Source: C-114 sp963719285 | GTDB taxonomy: Bacteria > Chloroflexota > Limnocylindria > Limnocylindrales > CSP1-4 | Assembly (NCBI GenBank): GCA_963719285.1 | Contig: CAVRBO010000004.1 | Coordinates: 744,001 to 808,000 of the forward strand | Length of the DNA: 64,000 bases | Direction: 5' to 3' | Shown here: positions 53,468 through 62,425 of the stretch, piece by piece | Position numbering within the stretch: position 1 is the stretch's first letter | How the letters are laid out: the number at the start of each line of letters is the position of its first letter | Notes under the pieces: generated by a model | What the model was told of the DNA's origin: nothing | Database searches by the model: none | The model's input: the letters and a program-made list of their open reading frames with translations, nothing else | Position numbers and translations under genes: made by a program

Positions 53468-54217
53468 ATGGACCGGTTGCACGTCGCCACGTTCAACATC
53501 CGCAATATCGCCGATCGCTGGTCCGAGCGGCAGGGCTTCATCTACGCCGACATGGCCGCGCTCCAGCCGGACCTGCTGGGTCTCCAGGAGGTCGTCTACG
53601 TCCTCCAGCAGGATCGCCTGATCGGGGCCGCCGGGGAGGGGACCTACAGTGCCGCCCGCGGCTGGGCCGGTCGGCCCGAGTACGGCAACAGCCTGCTCGT
53701 GCGGGGGCCGCTCCTCGGTGAGGCGTTCGAGCGGATCGATCTCGGGCTTGGGCGATCCGCTCACCGCGTCCAGATCGCGCTGCCCGGCGGAACATCGGTC
53801 GTCATGGCTGTGACCCACCTGCACCACCCGCCGGACGCGGCACGGGAGCGGGACGAGCAGGCAGCGACGCTTCTGGCCTGGCTCGGGGACTCGCCCGCCG
53901 CCGACGCGACGATCCTCGTCGGCGACTTCAACGCCGGACCGCACGAACCGGCGTACGCGCGGATCGGCGGCGCCGGCTTCGCGTCGTCGTTCCTCGCCGC
54001 GAACGGCCACGAGCCCGCCGTCACCTGGCCCTCGGGCATCCAGGCCGAGGGGATGGACACCGACGGTGATCCCGCCTGCCTCGACTACATCTGGGTGCGG
54101 GGCGATGTCCGGGTCGTGGATTGCCGCCTCGCATTGGACCGCCCCGCCGTGGACGACCCGACCCTCTATCCCAGCGACCATCTCGGCCTGGCGGCGCACC
54201 TGGAGATCGGTCGTTGA
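53468..54217 (+). CDS. Endonuclease/exonuclease/phosphatase-family hydrolase
   Basis: 249 residues of the EEP (DNase I-like) fold: VATFNIRNIADRW with the metal-binding Asn, LLGLQEVVYVLQ with the catalytic Glu, VVMAVTHLHHPPDA, ILVGDFNAGPHEP (Asp/Asn pair) and the final YPSDHLGLAAHL (SDH). Could cleave phosphodiesters in nucleic acids, inositol phosphates or sphingomyelin-like lipids; no signal peptide. The ATG follows GGAGG. Its TGA overlaps the TTG of the GDPD gene, implying joint phosphodiester metabolism. Confidence 0.87.
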   Translation: MDRLHVATFNIRNIADRWSERQGFIYADMAALQPDLLGLQEVVYVLQQDRLIGAAGEGTYSAARGWAGRPEYGNSLLVRGPLLGEAFERIDLGLGRSAHRVQIALPGGTSVVMAVTHLHHPPDAARERDEQAATLLAWLGDSPAADATILVGDFNAGPHEPAYARIGGAGFASSFLAANGHEPAVTWPSGIQAEGMDTDGDPACLDYIWVRGDVRVVDCRLALDRPAVDDPTLYPSDHLGLAAHLEIGR

Positions 54218-54930
54218 CGGGCCGCCCGAGCCTCTTCGGCAGCCCCGCCCCGACGGACGTCCGGAAGGGCCGGCGGACACTCCGGCTGGCGCACCGGGGC
54301 GACCACCGCCGCCTCGCCGAGAACTCCATCCCGGCCTTCCTCGCGGCGATGGCCAGACCCGCCTGCGACGGCCTCGAGTTCGACGTGCGCGAGTCGCGCG
54401 ACGGCGTCCCGGTGATCGTCCACGACGACACGCTGGCGCGGGTCCAGGGCCGGCCCGATGCCGTGGGCGACCTGACGGCGGCGGAGCTCGATTCCGTGGG
54501 GGTCCCGACCCTCGCGGCCGTGCTGGAGGCGGTCCCGCGCCGGGCGTTCCTCGACATCGAGCTCAAGGAAGTCCTCGGCCGGCCGTTGCTCGAGGTGCTC
54601 GCCGGCGGCCGGGGCCCGGATCTCGCCAATGCGGTCGTCTCGTCGTTCGATCCGCTCGCGCTGCGGCGGGTGCGCGGTCTCGCGAGCGGCTGGCCGCTCT
54701 GGCTCAACGCGGTCGACCTGGCCCCGGCGACGATCGAGCTGGCCCAGGCCCTCGACTGTGCCGCGATCGCCGTCGAGTTCCACGGCATCGACGAGCGCGG
54801 CGTCGCCCGGGCCACCGCCGCCGGCCTGGAGGTCGCCGCGTGGACGGTGACGCGCCGGCCGAGCTACGCCCGGATGGTCGAGTTGGGCATCGTGGCCGTG
54901 TGCGTCGAGGGTGCCGCGCTCGACGGGTAG
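54214..54930 (+). CDS. Glycerophosphodiester phosphodiesterase family
   Basis: 238 residues. GDPD motif LAHRGDHR with His27, then ENSIPAF, EFDVRESRDGVPVIVHDDTL with the Glu-x-Asp and second His, FLDIELKEV and the TIM-barrel end VAAWTVTR. Releases glycerol-3-phosphate from deacylated phospholipids, a phosphate and carbon source. The TTG start is inferred from a GGAGATCGG SD and the 4-nt TTGA overlap with the upstream gene. A later start would lose the catalytic His. Cytoplasmic. Confidence 0.87.
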   Translation: MTGRPSLFGSPAPTDVRKGRRTLRLAHRGDHRRLAENSIPAFLAAMARPACDGLEFDVRESRDGVPVIVHDDTLARVQGRPDAVGDLTAAELDSVGVPTLAAVLEAVPRRAFLDIELKEVLGRPLLEVLAGGRGPDLANAVVSSFDPLALRRVRGLASGWPLWLNAVDLAPATIELAQALDCAAIAVEFHGIDERGVARATAAGLEVAAWTVTRRPSYARMVELGIVAVCVEGAALDG

Positions 54931-55010
54931 CGGTGGGGCTCCCGAGCGAAGGCGCCGGGCTGGCCCGGCGCACGGGACGATGTGGGGCAACGCCCGTTGC
55001 GCGTTGCAAC

Positions 55011-56222
55011 ATGGAGCGCATGACGACCGAACGGGCCGACCTGGTCATCGTCGGGGCGGGAACCATCGGCGGCTGGGCCTCCGTGTTCGCGCGGGAGGAC
55101 GGCGTCGGCCGGGTGGTGGTCCTCGAGCGCGGCCTGGCCGGGGACGGCGCGAGCAGTCGGGCCGCCGGCATCGTCCGGGCCCAGGGCGGGATCCCCCAGA
55201 CGGTCGCTCTCGGGCGATGGTCGATCGCGTTCTACAACGGCCAGGCGGCCCGCTACGGGACCGATTCGGGGTTCCGGGAGCTCGGCTACCTCATCCTCGC
55301 GGCGACCCCGGAGGACGACGCGGCCGGGCGCGAGCGGGTCGCGATGCAACGGGCCGTGGGCCTCGACGTGCGCTGGGTGGATGCCAGGGAGACATCCGAG
55401 CTGACCGGCGGCACCCTCTCCGCCGAGCGCGTGCGGGGAGCCAGCTACGTGGCGACGGATGGGGCGATCTCGCCGCCCCGCAACGTACGGGCGTACTCGC
55501 TCGCGATGCAGCGGGTCGGCGTCGAGCTGCGCGAGCGGACGACGTTCACCGGCCTGGTCGTCGACGGCGGTCGGGTCGTGGGCGTCGAGACGTCGGCCGG
55601 CACGATCGCGACCGAGCGGGTCCTGTTGACCGGCGGGCCGACGCTCCGTGCCGTCGGCAAGGTGGCCGGCGTCCGCATCCCGGCCGGGGCGGCCCGGCAT
55701 ACCGTGGCGGTCACCGAGCCCCATCCCGCGTTCGACGTCCCTCGTCAGCCGATGGGCTTCGAACTCCGGCGCGGCCTGTACTGGCGGCTCGAGGAGGGCG
55801 GGCTCCTGTTCGGCTGGAGCGACCCTGACGAGCAGCCCGGGGAGGCGCGCTCGATCGACCTGGACGCGCTGGCGGTCATCCGGGAACGCCTGGCCGAGCT
55901 GCTGCCGGTCACCCGCGACCTCGGCCTGCGCCGGATCTGGGCGGCGACGATCGACTACACACCCGACCACCTGCCGATCCTGGGCCCGGGCCTGGGCCAG
56001 GATGGCGCACCGATCGGCGGCCTGACGGTCGCCTCTCCCGGCGGTCACGGGATGATGTGGGGCCCGGGCGTCGCCCGCGCGGCGGCGGATCTGGCGCTGC
56101 GCGGCGGGACGGAGGTGACCGACGTGAGCGACCTCGGGCTCGACCGGTTCGACGCCGAGGGCCGGAGCCGCCTCGCGCCCGACCCGATCGCGCTGCCGTT
56201 CCCGCTGGACGCGCGCGACTAG
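55011..56222 (+). CDS. FAD-dependent amine/amino acid oxidoreductase (DAO family)
   Basis: 403 residues. Rossmann motif VIVGAGTIGGWASVFA near the start, then VVVLERGLAGDGASSRAAGI, which binds FAD, and the C-terminal DAO block LPILGPGLGQDGAPIGGLTV and SPGGHGMMWGPGVARAAADL. Resembles sarcosine oxidase beta, glycine oxidase or DadA-type enzymes; substrate unknown. ATGs at 55011 and 55020 are both possible. It stands alone between GDPD and an apparently gene-free stretch. Confidence 0.85.
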   Translation: MERMTTERADLVIVGAGTIGGWASVFAREDGVGRVVVLERGLAGDGASSRAAGIVRAQGGIPQTVALGRWSIAFYNGQAARYGTDSGFRELGYLILAATPEDDAAGRERVAMQRAVGLDVRWVDARETSELTGGTLSAERVRGASYVATDGAISPPRNVRAYSLAMQRVGVELRERTTFTGLVVDGGRVVGVETSAGTIATERVLLTGGPTLRAVGKVAGVRIPAGAARHTVAVTEPHPAFDVPRQPMGFELRRGLYWRLEEGGLLFGWSDPDEQPGEARSIDLDALAVIRERLAELLPVTRDLGLRRIWAATIDYTPDHLPILGPGLGQDGAPIGGLTVASPGGHGMMWGPGVARAAADLALRGGTEVTDVSDLGLDRFDAEGRSRLAPDPIALPFPLDARD

Positions 56223-56525
56223 CCGGTCAGCGAGCGGCAGCCGGCATCGGCGGCCGGTCGGTGCGCCAAGCCACTCCCCCGGTGCGAGAGGCGTAGGCGT
56301 GCGTGTTCTCGCGGATGTGGCCAGCTGCAACTGACGACACCACGCGGCCCGCCCGATCGCCGTGTCGGCACGTGTCCGGGTCGCGATCTCGGTCCTTGTC
56401 TGCGTGAGCGGTGATCGACCAGCGGCGTGATGAGGATGGAGAGGTGCCCGGAACGGGCCCGGCGGTGCGCTGGTTTGCATCTGGCCGTTTCGAGGGCAGC
56501 CGGCACCGGCGGCCGATGTCAGTCG
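56223..56525. other. Gene-poor 303-nt stretch bounded by near-direct repeats
   Basis: GGCAGCCGGCATCGGCGGCC at 56236 recurs at 56495 as GGCAGCCGGCACCGGCGGCC. The text between has mixed, non-coding-like composition. An open minus-strand frame (56219-56506) encodes an Arg/Pro/Ser-rich peptide without features; I do not call it a gene. Confidence 0.45.
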
Positions 56526-57026
56526 TCAGTCGCCCGGCAGCGCGTCCGGCGGCACGAGCCAGCGCAGGGTCCCGCCGCCCGGCTCGAACGGGGGCGCGAT
56601 GTCGATCCGGATCAGCGCGCCCTTGCGCATCTCGAGCGACATCGCGCCGGTGAGCAGCCCGGCGAGCTCGCTGAAATCGGGGTCGTGGCCCACGAGCAAC
56701 GGCCGGGCCACGTCACCGCCGTCGCCCAGGATCTCCCCGAGGATGCGGATCCCGAGTGGTCCGGCCAGCCGGGGGTCCTCGACGACCCGCATCTCGAACG
56801 CGTCCGCGACGGCCGCCGCGGTCTCCACCGCACGCACCTTGGGGCTCGACAGGATCGCGTCCGGCCGGCGGCCGATCGCGGCCAGCCAGCGGGCGACGCG
56901 GGCCGCCTGGCGGTGCCCCTTCGGGGACAGCGGCCGCTCGGCGTCCGGCCGGGTCCAGGCCAGGGAGTCACCGGCGTCGGCGTGGCGCAGGAGCAGGAGC
57001 TCGACCCGTTCGGGATGGGCGGCCAT
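56526..57026 (-). CDS. Histidine phosphatase, SixA-like
   Basis: 166 residues of the histidine phosphatase (phosphoglycerate mutase-like) fold: LLLLRHADAGDS (RHG-type motif with the catalytic His), RPLSPKGHRQAARVARWL, ILSSPKVRAVETAAAVADAF, LLVGHDPDFSELAGLL with the second His, and MRKGALIRID. SixA removes phosphate from His-containing phosphotransfer proteins; other small phosphate esters are possible. It is downstream of phoU on the same strand (27 nt) and is probably in the pst-phoU transcript. Confidence 0.88.
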   Translation of the reverse strand: MAAHPERVELLLLRHADAGDSLAWTRPDAERPLSPKGHRQAARVARWLAAIGRRPDAILSSPKVRAVETAAAVADAFEMRVVEDPRLAGPLGIRILGEILGDGGDVARPLLVGHDPDFSELAGLLTGAMSLEMRKGALIRIDIAPPFEPGGGTLRWLVPPDALPGD

Positions 57027-57053
57027 CGCGGCATCATGCCACGGAGGCAGACG

Positions 57054-57824
57054 CTAGGGGTTCAGGTCCTCGATCTCGCCGGTCGCGAGGAAGACCACGT
57101 CTTCCGCGATATTCGTCACCCGGTCGCCGATCCGCTCGAGGTAGTGGGCCGCGAACAGCAGCCGTGCGCCACGATCCACGTTGTCCGGGTCGGCCCTCAT
57201 CAGGTCGAGCACCTCGTCGAACGTCCGGTGGTACAGCTCGTCGATCTGGTCGTCCCCCGCGGCCACCCGGCGCGCCTCGTCCTGGTCCACGTCCACCAGG
57301 GCCCGCAGGATGCCGTGGACGAGCTGGGCGGCGAGTTCCGCCATCTCCGGCAGATCGACATACTTGCTGAGCGGCGGCAGGGGAGCGAGCTTGCGGACCT
57401 GCTTGGCGACGCTGCCCGCGTGGTCGCCCATCCGCTCGAGCTCATAACCCACGTGATCGATCGTGAGCAGGAAGCGCAGGTCGCGGGCGACCGGTTGCTG
57501 GGTCGCGATCGTCGTCGTGACCAGGGTGCTGACGGCGCGCTGCATCTCGTTGATCCGGGCGTCGCCGGTGATCACCGCGAGCGCGGCCTCCGCGTCATGG
57601 TCGACCAGCGCGCGCAAGGCGGCCCGGATGGCCTCCTCCACGAGGCTGCCCATGCGAAGCACGTTGTCCTTGATCTCGCGGAGCGATCGATCGAGCGTCT
57701 CGCGCGCAGGGTGCGGGCCCCCACCCGTCGTCAGGCTCACCTTGTCGGCGCGGTCCAGGATGTCGCCGAGCTGGCGCTCGACCTCGGTCCGTGGATCCTG
57801 GGCGGAAGTGGTCTCGTCGGCCAT
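57054..57824 (-). CDS. phoU: Phosphate signalling protein PhoU
   Basis: 256 residues, two three-helix PhoU repeats. The paired metal/phosphate motifs are ELERMGDHAGSVAKQ and YLERIGDRVTNIAED. It opens with a ~45-residue acidic extension. PhoU links the Pst importer to the PhoR kinase and damps the response when phosphate is high. Follows pstB by 18 nt. Confidence 0.95.
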   Translation of the reverse strand: MADETTSAQDPRTEVERQLGDILDRADKVSLTTGGGPHPARETLDRSLREIKDNVLRMGSLVEEAIRAALRALVDHDAEAALAVITGDARINEMQRAVSTLVTTTIATQQPVARDLRFLLTIDHVGYELERMGDHAGSVAKQVRKLAPLPPLSKYVDLPEMAELAAQLVHGILRALVDVDQDEARRVAAGDDQIDELYHRTFDEVLDLMRADPDNVDRGARLLFAAHYLERIGDRVTNIAEDVVFLATGEIEDLNP

Positions 57825-57842
57825 ATCGTGCTCCCTCGTCGC

Positions 57843-58718
57843 TCAGCCGAACCGGCCCGAGACGTAGTCCTCGGTGAGTCGCTCCCGAGGATTGGTGAAG
57901 ATCTCCTGCGTGTCGCCGAGTTCGACGAGGAACCCCGCCCGGTCGTCGCCCATCGTGAAGAACGCGGTCCGGTCGCTCACCCGTGACGCCTGTTGCATGT
58001 TGTGGGTCACGATGACGATGGTCACGCTGGCCTGCAACTCGCGGATCAGCTCCTCGATCTTGAGGGTCGCGATCGGATCGAGGGCGGAGCACGGCTCGTC
58101 CATCAGCACGATCTCGGGCTCGACAGCAAGGGCGCGGGCGATGCACAGCCGTTGCTGCTGACCTCCCGACAGCGACATGCCGTTCTCACGCAGCTTGTCC
58201 TTGACTTCGTCCCACAGGGCCGCCCGGCGGAGGCTGCGCTCGACGACCTCATCGAGCTCGGCCGTCGGGTGGCGACCGGTCAACTTGAGCCCGGCCACGA
58301 CGTTGTCGTAGATGGACATCGTGGGGAACGGATTCGGCCTCTGGAAGACCATCCCCACGATCCGACGCAGCTGGACCGGATCCACCCGCTGGTCGTAGAC
58401 CGAGGCACCGTCGAGGAGGACTCGACCCTCGACCCGGGCACCCGGGATCACCTCGTGCATCCGGTTGAGGGTGCGGAGGAACGTGCTCTTGCCGCAGCCG
58501 GAGGGCCCGATGAGAGCGGTCACGGACCGCGGGGTGATCTCGAGGGTCACGTCCCGCACGGCGCGGAACGTGCCGTAGTAGGCGTTGAGGTCCTCGACGC
58601 TCAGCGCGCCGGACGTCTCCGGTCGGGACGCCGGCGCAGGCGGCTCGGCGTGCGGGTGGACCTCGACCGGGGCATCGCTCGCGCCGGACTCGGGCAGGAC
58701 GGGGCTGTCGATCGCCAT
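57843..58718 (-). CDS. pstB: Phosphate ABC transporter ATP-binding protein
   Basis: 291 residues. Walker A GPSGCGKST, VFQRPNPFPTMSIYDNVVAG, signature LSGGQQQRLCIARAL, Walker B IVLMDEPCSALDPIAT, H-loop VTHNMQQASRV. The FPxSIYDN stretch and ENG...LSGGQ are specific to PstB. A ~40-residue Pro/Ala/Glu-rich N-terminal extension precedes the domain. ATG with an AAGGAGG SD. Part of the pstSCAB-phoU block. Confidence 0.96.
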   Translation of the reverse strand: MAIDSPVLPESGASDAPVEVHPHAEPPAPASRPETSGALSVEDLNAYYGTFRAVRDVTLEITPRSVTALIGPSGCGKSTFLRTLNRMHEVIPGARVEGRVLLDGASVYDQRVDPVQLRRIVGMVFQRPNPFPTMSIYDNVVAGLKLTGRHPTAELDEVVERSLRRAALWDEVKDKLRENGMSLSGGQQQRLCIARALAVEPEIVLMDEPCSALDPIATLKIEELIRELQASVTIVIVTHNMQQASRVSDRTAFFTMGDDRAGFLVELGDTQEIFTNPRERLTEDYVSGRFG

Positions 58719-58732
58719 GTCGGAGGCCTCCT

Positions 58733-59614
58733 TCATCGGGATCGTCGGCCCGAGAACGTGCGGATGCGAACGAAGATGTTGATGGTCAGGACGAAGATCA
58801 GCAGAAGGAGGGCGGCGCCCCAGGCCTGCTCGTTGAGCGCGGCGATCGGTTGCCGGGCGTTGATGAACACGAACAGGGGCAATGCGTCCATCGGCCTGTC
58901 GAAACTGCCCACGTTGACGAGCCGGCTCCCGAGGGCCGTGAAGAGCAGCGGAGCCGTCTCTCCCGCCGCCCGGGCGACGGCCAGCATGATCCCGGTGAGG
59001 ATCCCGCCAAGGCCCGTCCGGAGGACGATGGACAGGACCGTCCGCCAGGCCGGCACGCCCAGGGCGAGCGACGCCTCGCGCAATCCGCTGGGGACGAGCC
59101 GGACGATCTCCTCCGTCGTGCGCATGACGACCGGGATCATCAGGAACGCGAGCGCCGCGCTCCCGGCGAAGGCATTGAACTGCTTGAACGGCAGGACGAG
59201 GAACGTGAACACGAAGATCCCGATGAGGATCGACGGGATCCCGACCATCACGTCCGCGGCGAAGCGGATGATCGCGGCCGACCGGCGGCTGCCGAACTCG
59301 CTGGTGTAGACGGCGGCCAGGACGCCGATCGGGACGGCGATCAGCGTGGCCACGCCCACCAGTTGAAGCGTGCCCAGGATGGACGCGACCGCACCTCCGC
59401 CCACGCCGGCCGCCTTGGGTGGCTTGGTGAGGAGGTCGAGGTTCAGCGCCCCAGCCCCGTTGATGACGACGAATGCGATCACGGCGAACAGCGGGATGAT
59501 CGCGACGACCGCGGCGAGGAGGCACAGGGCCCGGAAGAACCGGTCGACATACGACCGCCTCCGGTCCGTCCGCGAGCGAACGAGGATCTGCGGCAGGGCG
59601 ACGGCCTGGGTCAT
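58733..59614 (-). CDS. pstA: Phosphate ABC transporter permease
   Basis: 293 residues, six TM segments. ALCLLAAVVAIIPLFAVIAF begins the membrane part, LAVYTSEFG-like text (VLAAVYTSEFGSRR) and RTTEEIVRLVPSGLREASLALG are the cytoplasmic EAA region, with ARAAGETAPLLFTALG after it as in PstA. Forms the channel with PstC. Four nt separate it from pstC. Confidence 0.95.
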   Translation of the reverse strand: MTQAVALPQILVRSRTDRRRSYVDRFFRALCLLAAVVAIIPLFAVIAFVVINGAGALNLDLLTKPPKAAGVGGGAVASILGTLQLVGVATLIAVPIGVLAAVYTSEFGSRRSAAIIRFAADVMVGIPSILIGIFVFTFLVLPFKQFNAFAGSAALAFLMIPVVMRTTEEIVRLVPSGLREASLALGVPAWRTVLSIVLRTGLGGILTGIMLAVARAAGETAPLLFTALGSRLVNVGSFDRPMDALPLFVFINARQPIAALNEQAWGAALLLLIFVLTINIFVRIRTFSGRRSR

Positions 59615-59617
59615 GGC

Positions 59618-60589
59618 TCAGCCACCGGTCGCCCTGCCGATCCCGTCGCCGGCGACGCGACGGACGAGCAGGCGGGCGATGACGTTCAGCAGGATCGTCA
59701 TCCCGAGGAGGGTGAGCCCGAGCGCGATGAGACTCGATGTCTGCAGCCCGACCGACGCCTCGCTGAAGGTCGTGGCGATCTCGGACGCGATCGTCTGTCC
59801 CTGTCCGAGGAGGCTCGACGGGATCTGCGGGCTGTTGCCCACCACCATCGTCACGGCCATCGTCTCGCCGAGGGCGCGGCCCAGGCCCAGGATGACGGCG
59901 CCGATGATCCCGGATCGGGCGAACGGCAGCACGGCCCGGACGGTCGTCTCCCAACGCGTCGCCCCGAGGGCGAGCATCCCCTCGCGCTGGGCGTCGGGCA
60001 CGGCGTTGATCACCTCGCGAGAGATCGACACGATCGTCGGCAGGACCATGATCGCCAGGATGACCCCGGCCGCGAAGATGCCGACGCCGAAGCTCGGTCC
60101 CGCGAACAACGGAATCACCTGGCCGATCGTCCCGGCCAGCCAGTCTTCCACGGTCGAACGGAGGATCGGGCTCAGGATGAACACGCCCCACAGGCCGATG
60201 ACCACACTCGGGATGGCCGCCAGCAGCTCGACCAGGAAGCCCAGCGGGGTGGCCAGCCAGGGTGGGGCGAGCTCGGCCAGGAAGATCGCCGTGAGCAGGC
60301 CCAGGGGCACGGCGATGACCATGCCGATCGCCGACGTCATCAGCGTGCCGGCGATGAATGGGAGCGCTCCGTAGACGCCCTTGACCGGATCCCAGTCGGT
60401 CCCAGTCAGGAATGACAGCCCGAAGTGCCCCCACGTCTCGGAGGAGGTCACGGCCAGAAGAACGCCCACGGATACGAGCAGGATGACGATGGTGGCGCCG
60501 GCGATCGCGCTCGCTCCGTGGAAGAGCCGATCGGGCAGGCGCGCGGATCGGCTGCCGGAGGAGTGCAGATCCGGGCGTAGGGCTGTCAT
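59618..60589 (-). CDS. pstC: Phosphate ABC transporter permease
   Basis: 323 residues with six to seven TM helices. SFLTGTDWDPVKGVYGALPF is a clear PstC periplasmic signature; the EAA loop is REVINAVPDAQREGMLALGA, and GLGRALGETMAVTMVVGN follows. The ATG lies in a 108-nt gap after pstS. Heterodimer partner of PstA. Confidence 0.95.
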   Translation of the reverse strand: MTALRPDLHSSGSRSARLPDRLFHGASAIAGATIVILLVSVGVLLAVTSSETWGHFGLSFLTGTDWDPVKGVYGALPFIAGTLMTSAIGMVIAVPLGLLTAIFLAELAPPWLATPLGFLVELLAAIPSVVIGLWGVFILSPILRSTVEDWLAGTIGQVIPLFAGPSFGVGIFAAGVILAIMVLPTIVSISREVINAVPDAQREGMLALGATRWETTVRAVLPFARSGIIGAVILGLGRALGETMAVTMVVGNSPQIPSSLLGQGQTIASEIATTFSEASVGLQTSSLIALGLTLLGMTILLNVIARLLVRRVAGDGIGRATGG

Positions 60590-60697
60590 CGTCGGCGGTA
60601 CCTCGAGCCTGGAAAGGATATCGGACGCCCGGTCGACCTGAGGGCCGGCCGGGCGTCGGTCGTGGATGGGTTGGTCAGGGTCGGTGACAGCCGGCTG

Positions 60698-61831
60698 TCA
60701 GGGCCAGATCGGCGCCCCGCCCGTCGTGAACTTGTGCAGCTCGGTCAGGGCCTTCTCGTCCACGCTCGCCGGGAGGGGGGCGAAGCCGAGATCCTTCTCG
60801 AGTGCCTGACCGTCGGTGAGGGCCCAGCACATGAACGCCACGAGGGCCTGACCCTTGTCCTTGTCCGTCTGGTCCACATACCCCAGGAGGTAGGTGTACG
60901 AAGCGAGCGGGTAGGTATCCGGTCCGGCGCCGTTGATGATGGGCGCCTGGCGGAAGTCGGCCGGGAACTTGTCGACCGCGGCATCGGCGGCGGCCGTCAC
61001 ACCATCGGTCGAGCCGGGCACGAACTTGCCGTCGGCGTTCTTGACGAACGCCGAGCTGAGCTTGGCCTGGGTCGCGTACTGCAGCTCGACATAGCCCACC
61101 GCGCCGGGGTTCTGCTTGACGCCGTTGGCGACGCCGTCATTGCCCTGGGCACCCTGGCCGACCGGCCACTTGACCTCCTTGCCCGCGCCGACCTGGGTGT
61201 GCCAGTCCGGGCTGACCGTGTCGAGATAGGCCGTGAAGGCGTTGGTCGTTCCCGAACCGTCCTGGCGATGGAAGACCTGGATGGCCTGGTCGGGCAGGCT
61301 CACGCCCGCGTTGTTGGCCGCGATCTTCGGGTCGTTCCACTTGGTGATCGTGCCCAGGAAGATGTCGACGATGTTCGCGCTGTCGAGCTGTACCTTGTCG
61401 ACGCCCGGCAGGTTGTAGATCACGACCACGGCCCCGAGCGCCGTGGGAACGTGAAGCGCGGGCGCCGGGAGCTTCGCCGCCTCGTCATCCTTGAGGGCCG
61501 CATCGGACGCACCGAAGTCGACGGTCTGCTGGGTGAACTGGGTCACGCCACCACCCGACCCGATCGACTGGTAGTTGAACAGGATGTTCGGATACTTCTC
61601 GGTGTACTTCTCGAACCACACCTGATAGAGGGGGTTCGGGAACGTGGCGCCGGCGCCCTGGAGCGTGACGGACCCGGTCGGCGGCGCCGGGCAGGCCGCA
61701 GTCGCCGCGGAAGTCGCGGCGGAGGTGGGCGGCGCGGCGCTGGGCTCCGGGGTGGCGGACGTACCGCACGCGCCCAGGGCCAGGCCGGCGAACGCGGCGA
61801 CGGACAGAAGTCGCTTCGCGGGCTGGTTCAA
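60698..61831 (-). CDS. pstS: Phosphate-binding lipoprotein
   Basis: 377 residues. Signal peptide and lipobox ALGAC (Cys at about 22), Ala/Pro/Thr linker, then the PstS fold: LQGAGATFPNPLYQVWFEKY, YQSIGSGGGVTQFTQQTVDF with the phosphate loop, GASDAALKDDE, FHRQDGSGTTNAFTAYL. Captures inorganic phosphate outside the cell. The start is TTG after an AGGAGGGATCC SD. First gene of the pst operon, behind a PHO-box-like repeat array. Confidence 0.95.
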   Translation of the reverse strand: MNQPAKRLLSVAAFAGLALGACGTSATPEPSAAPPTSAATSAATAACPAPPTGSVTLQGAGATFPNPLYQVWFEKYTEKYPNILFNYQSIGSGGGVTQFTQQTVDFGASDAALKDDEAAKLPAPALHVPTALGAVVVIYNLPGVDKVQLDSANIVDIFLGTITKWNDPKIAANNAGVSLPDQAIQVFHRQDGSGTTNAFTAYLDTVSPDWHTQVGAGKEVKWPVGQGAQGNDGVANGVKQNPGAVGYVELQYATQAKLSSAFVKNADGKFVPGSTDGVTAAADAAVDKFPADFRQAPIINGAGPDTYPLASYTYLLGYVDQTDKDKGQALVAFMCWALTDGQALEKDLGFAPLPASVDEKALTELHKFTTGGAPIWP

Positions 61832-61910
61832 TGGGATCCCTCCTCTGGTCGGGCCGGGGACGGCCGAAACGGGCTGACACGGACACTCATGTCGTCATCA
61901 GCCTCGGAGG

Positions 61911-61954
61911 GCCGGGTGAACCCCCCGTTACTGCCGGATTAAGGCTCCATTAAC
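61911..61954 (-). promoter_or_regulatory. PHO-box-like array of four 11-nt direct repeats upstream of pstS
   Basis: Read on the minus strand the units are GTTAATGGAGC, CTTAATCCGGC, AGTAACGGGGG and GTTCACCCGGC, exactly contiguous. The first four to seven bases of each unit resemble the GTTMAYC/GTTCACC half-sites of PhoB/PhoP boxes. It begins 80 nt before the pstS start codon. Confidence 0.7.
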
Positions 61955-62157
61955 GCCCGCGGTCCGCGACCTCGGACACCGGCCATCAATGACCCGGGGG
62001 GTCGAGCCGGAGCCAGACGGACCCATGCGGCCGGTCGGGCGTGGTCTCCACGGGTCGGCGGGCGCCATCGTCGGAGCCTGCCCGCGGGTCATGAACGGCA
62101 GGTTGCGGGGGCGTTAGCCTCCGGTCAACGGACGAGGCTGCTGGCGAACGACGAAAC

Positions 62158-62234
62158 GGCCGGTGCGCCCTGTGGGTGGACACACCGGCCGAGGAGGAGC
62201 CCGGCGCGCACGCTCCGAGCAAGCGCGGCGCCGG
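62158..62234. ncRNA. Strongly structured intergenic segment (possible ncRNA or leader)
   Basis: Two successive perfect stems: GGCCGGTG (62158-62165) with CACCGGCC (62183-62190), and CCGGCGC (62201-62207) with GCGCCGG (62228-62234). It lies in the ~590-nt gap between pstS and the histone-like gene. No known RNA family is recognised, and GC-rich DNA forms chance hairpins, so this is tentative. Confidence 0.25.
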
Positions 62235-62320
62235 TGGAGGGAGGAGTGCCGGCGAGGCGAGTCCGGTCGACCGTCTCGTCTCGTCAGGGCGTGACTTTCC
62301 GGGTCCCGGATGAACAGCCC

Positions 62321-62353
62321 GTTGGCGGTCGGTGAGCGGGACGTTAATCTTGA
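62321..62353 (+). promoter_or_regulatory. Possible second PHO-type site before the histone-like gene
   Basis: GTTGGCGGTCG, GTGAGCGGGAC and GTTAATCTTGA are contiguous 11-nt units with GT(T/G) starts. It lies about 70 nt before the ATG. The match to a PHO box is weaker than at pstS. Confidence 0.35.
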
Positions 62354-62425
62354 CCGCGCATCATCCCGGACGTGGGATCGTCCGGGCTCGACCATCGAGC
62401 CGGCGATGGCAATCCGGGAGGCAGC

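Noticed and set aside
56219..56506. 95-codon minus-strand frame after the FAD oxidoreductase
   Set aside because: Arg/Pro/Ser/His-rich with no domain or SD, overlaps the end of the oxidoreductase gene.
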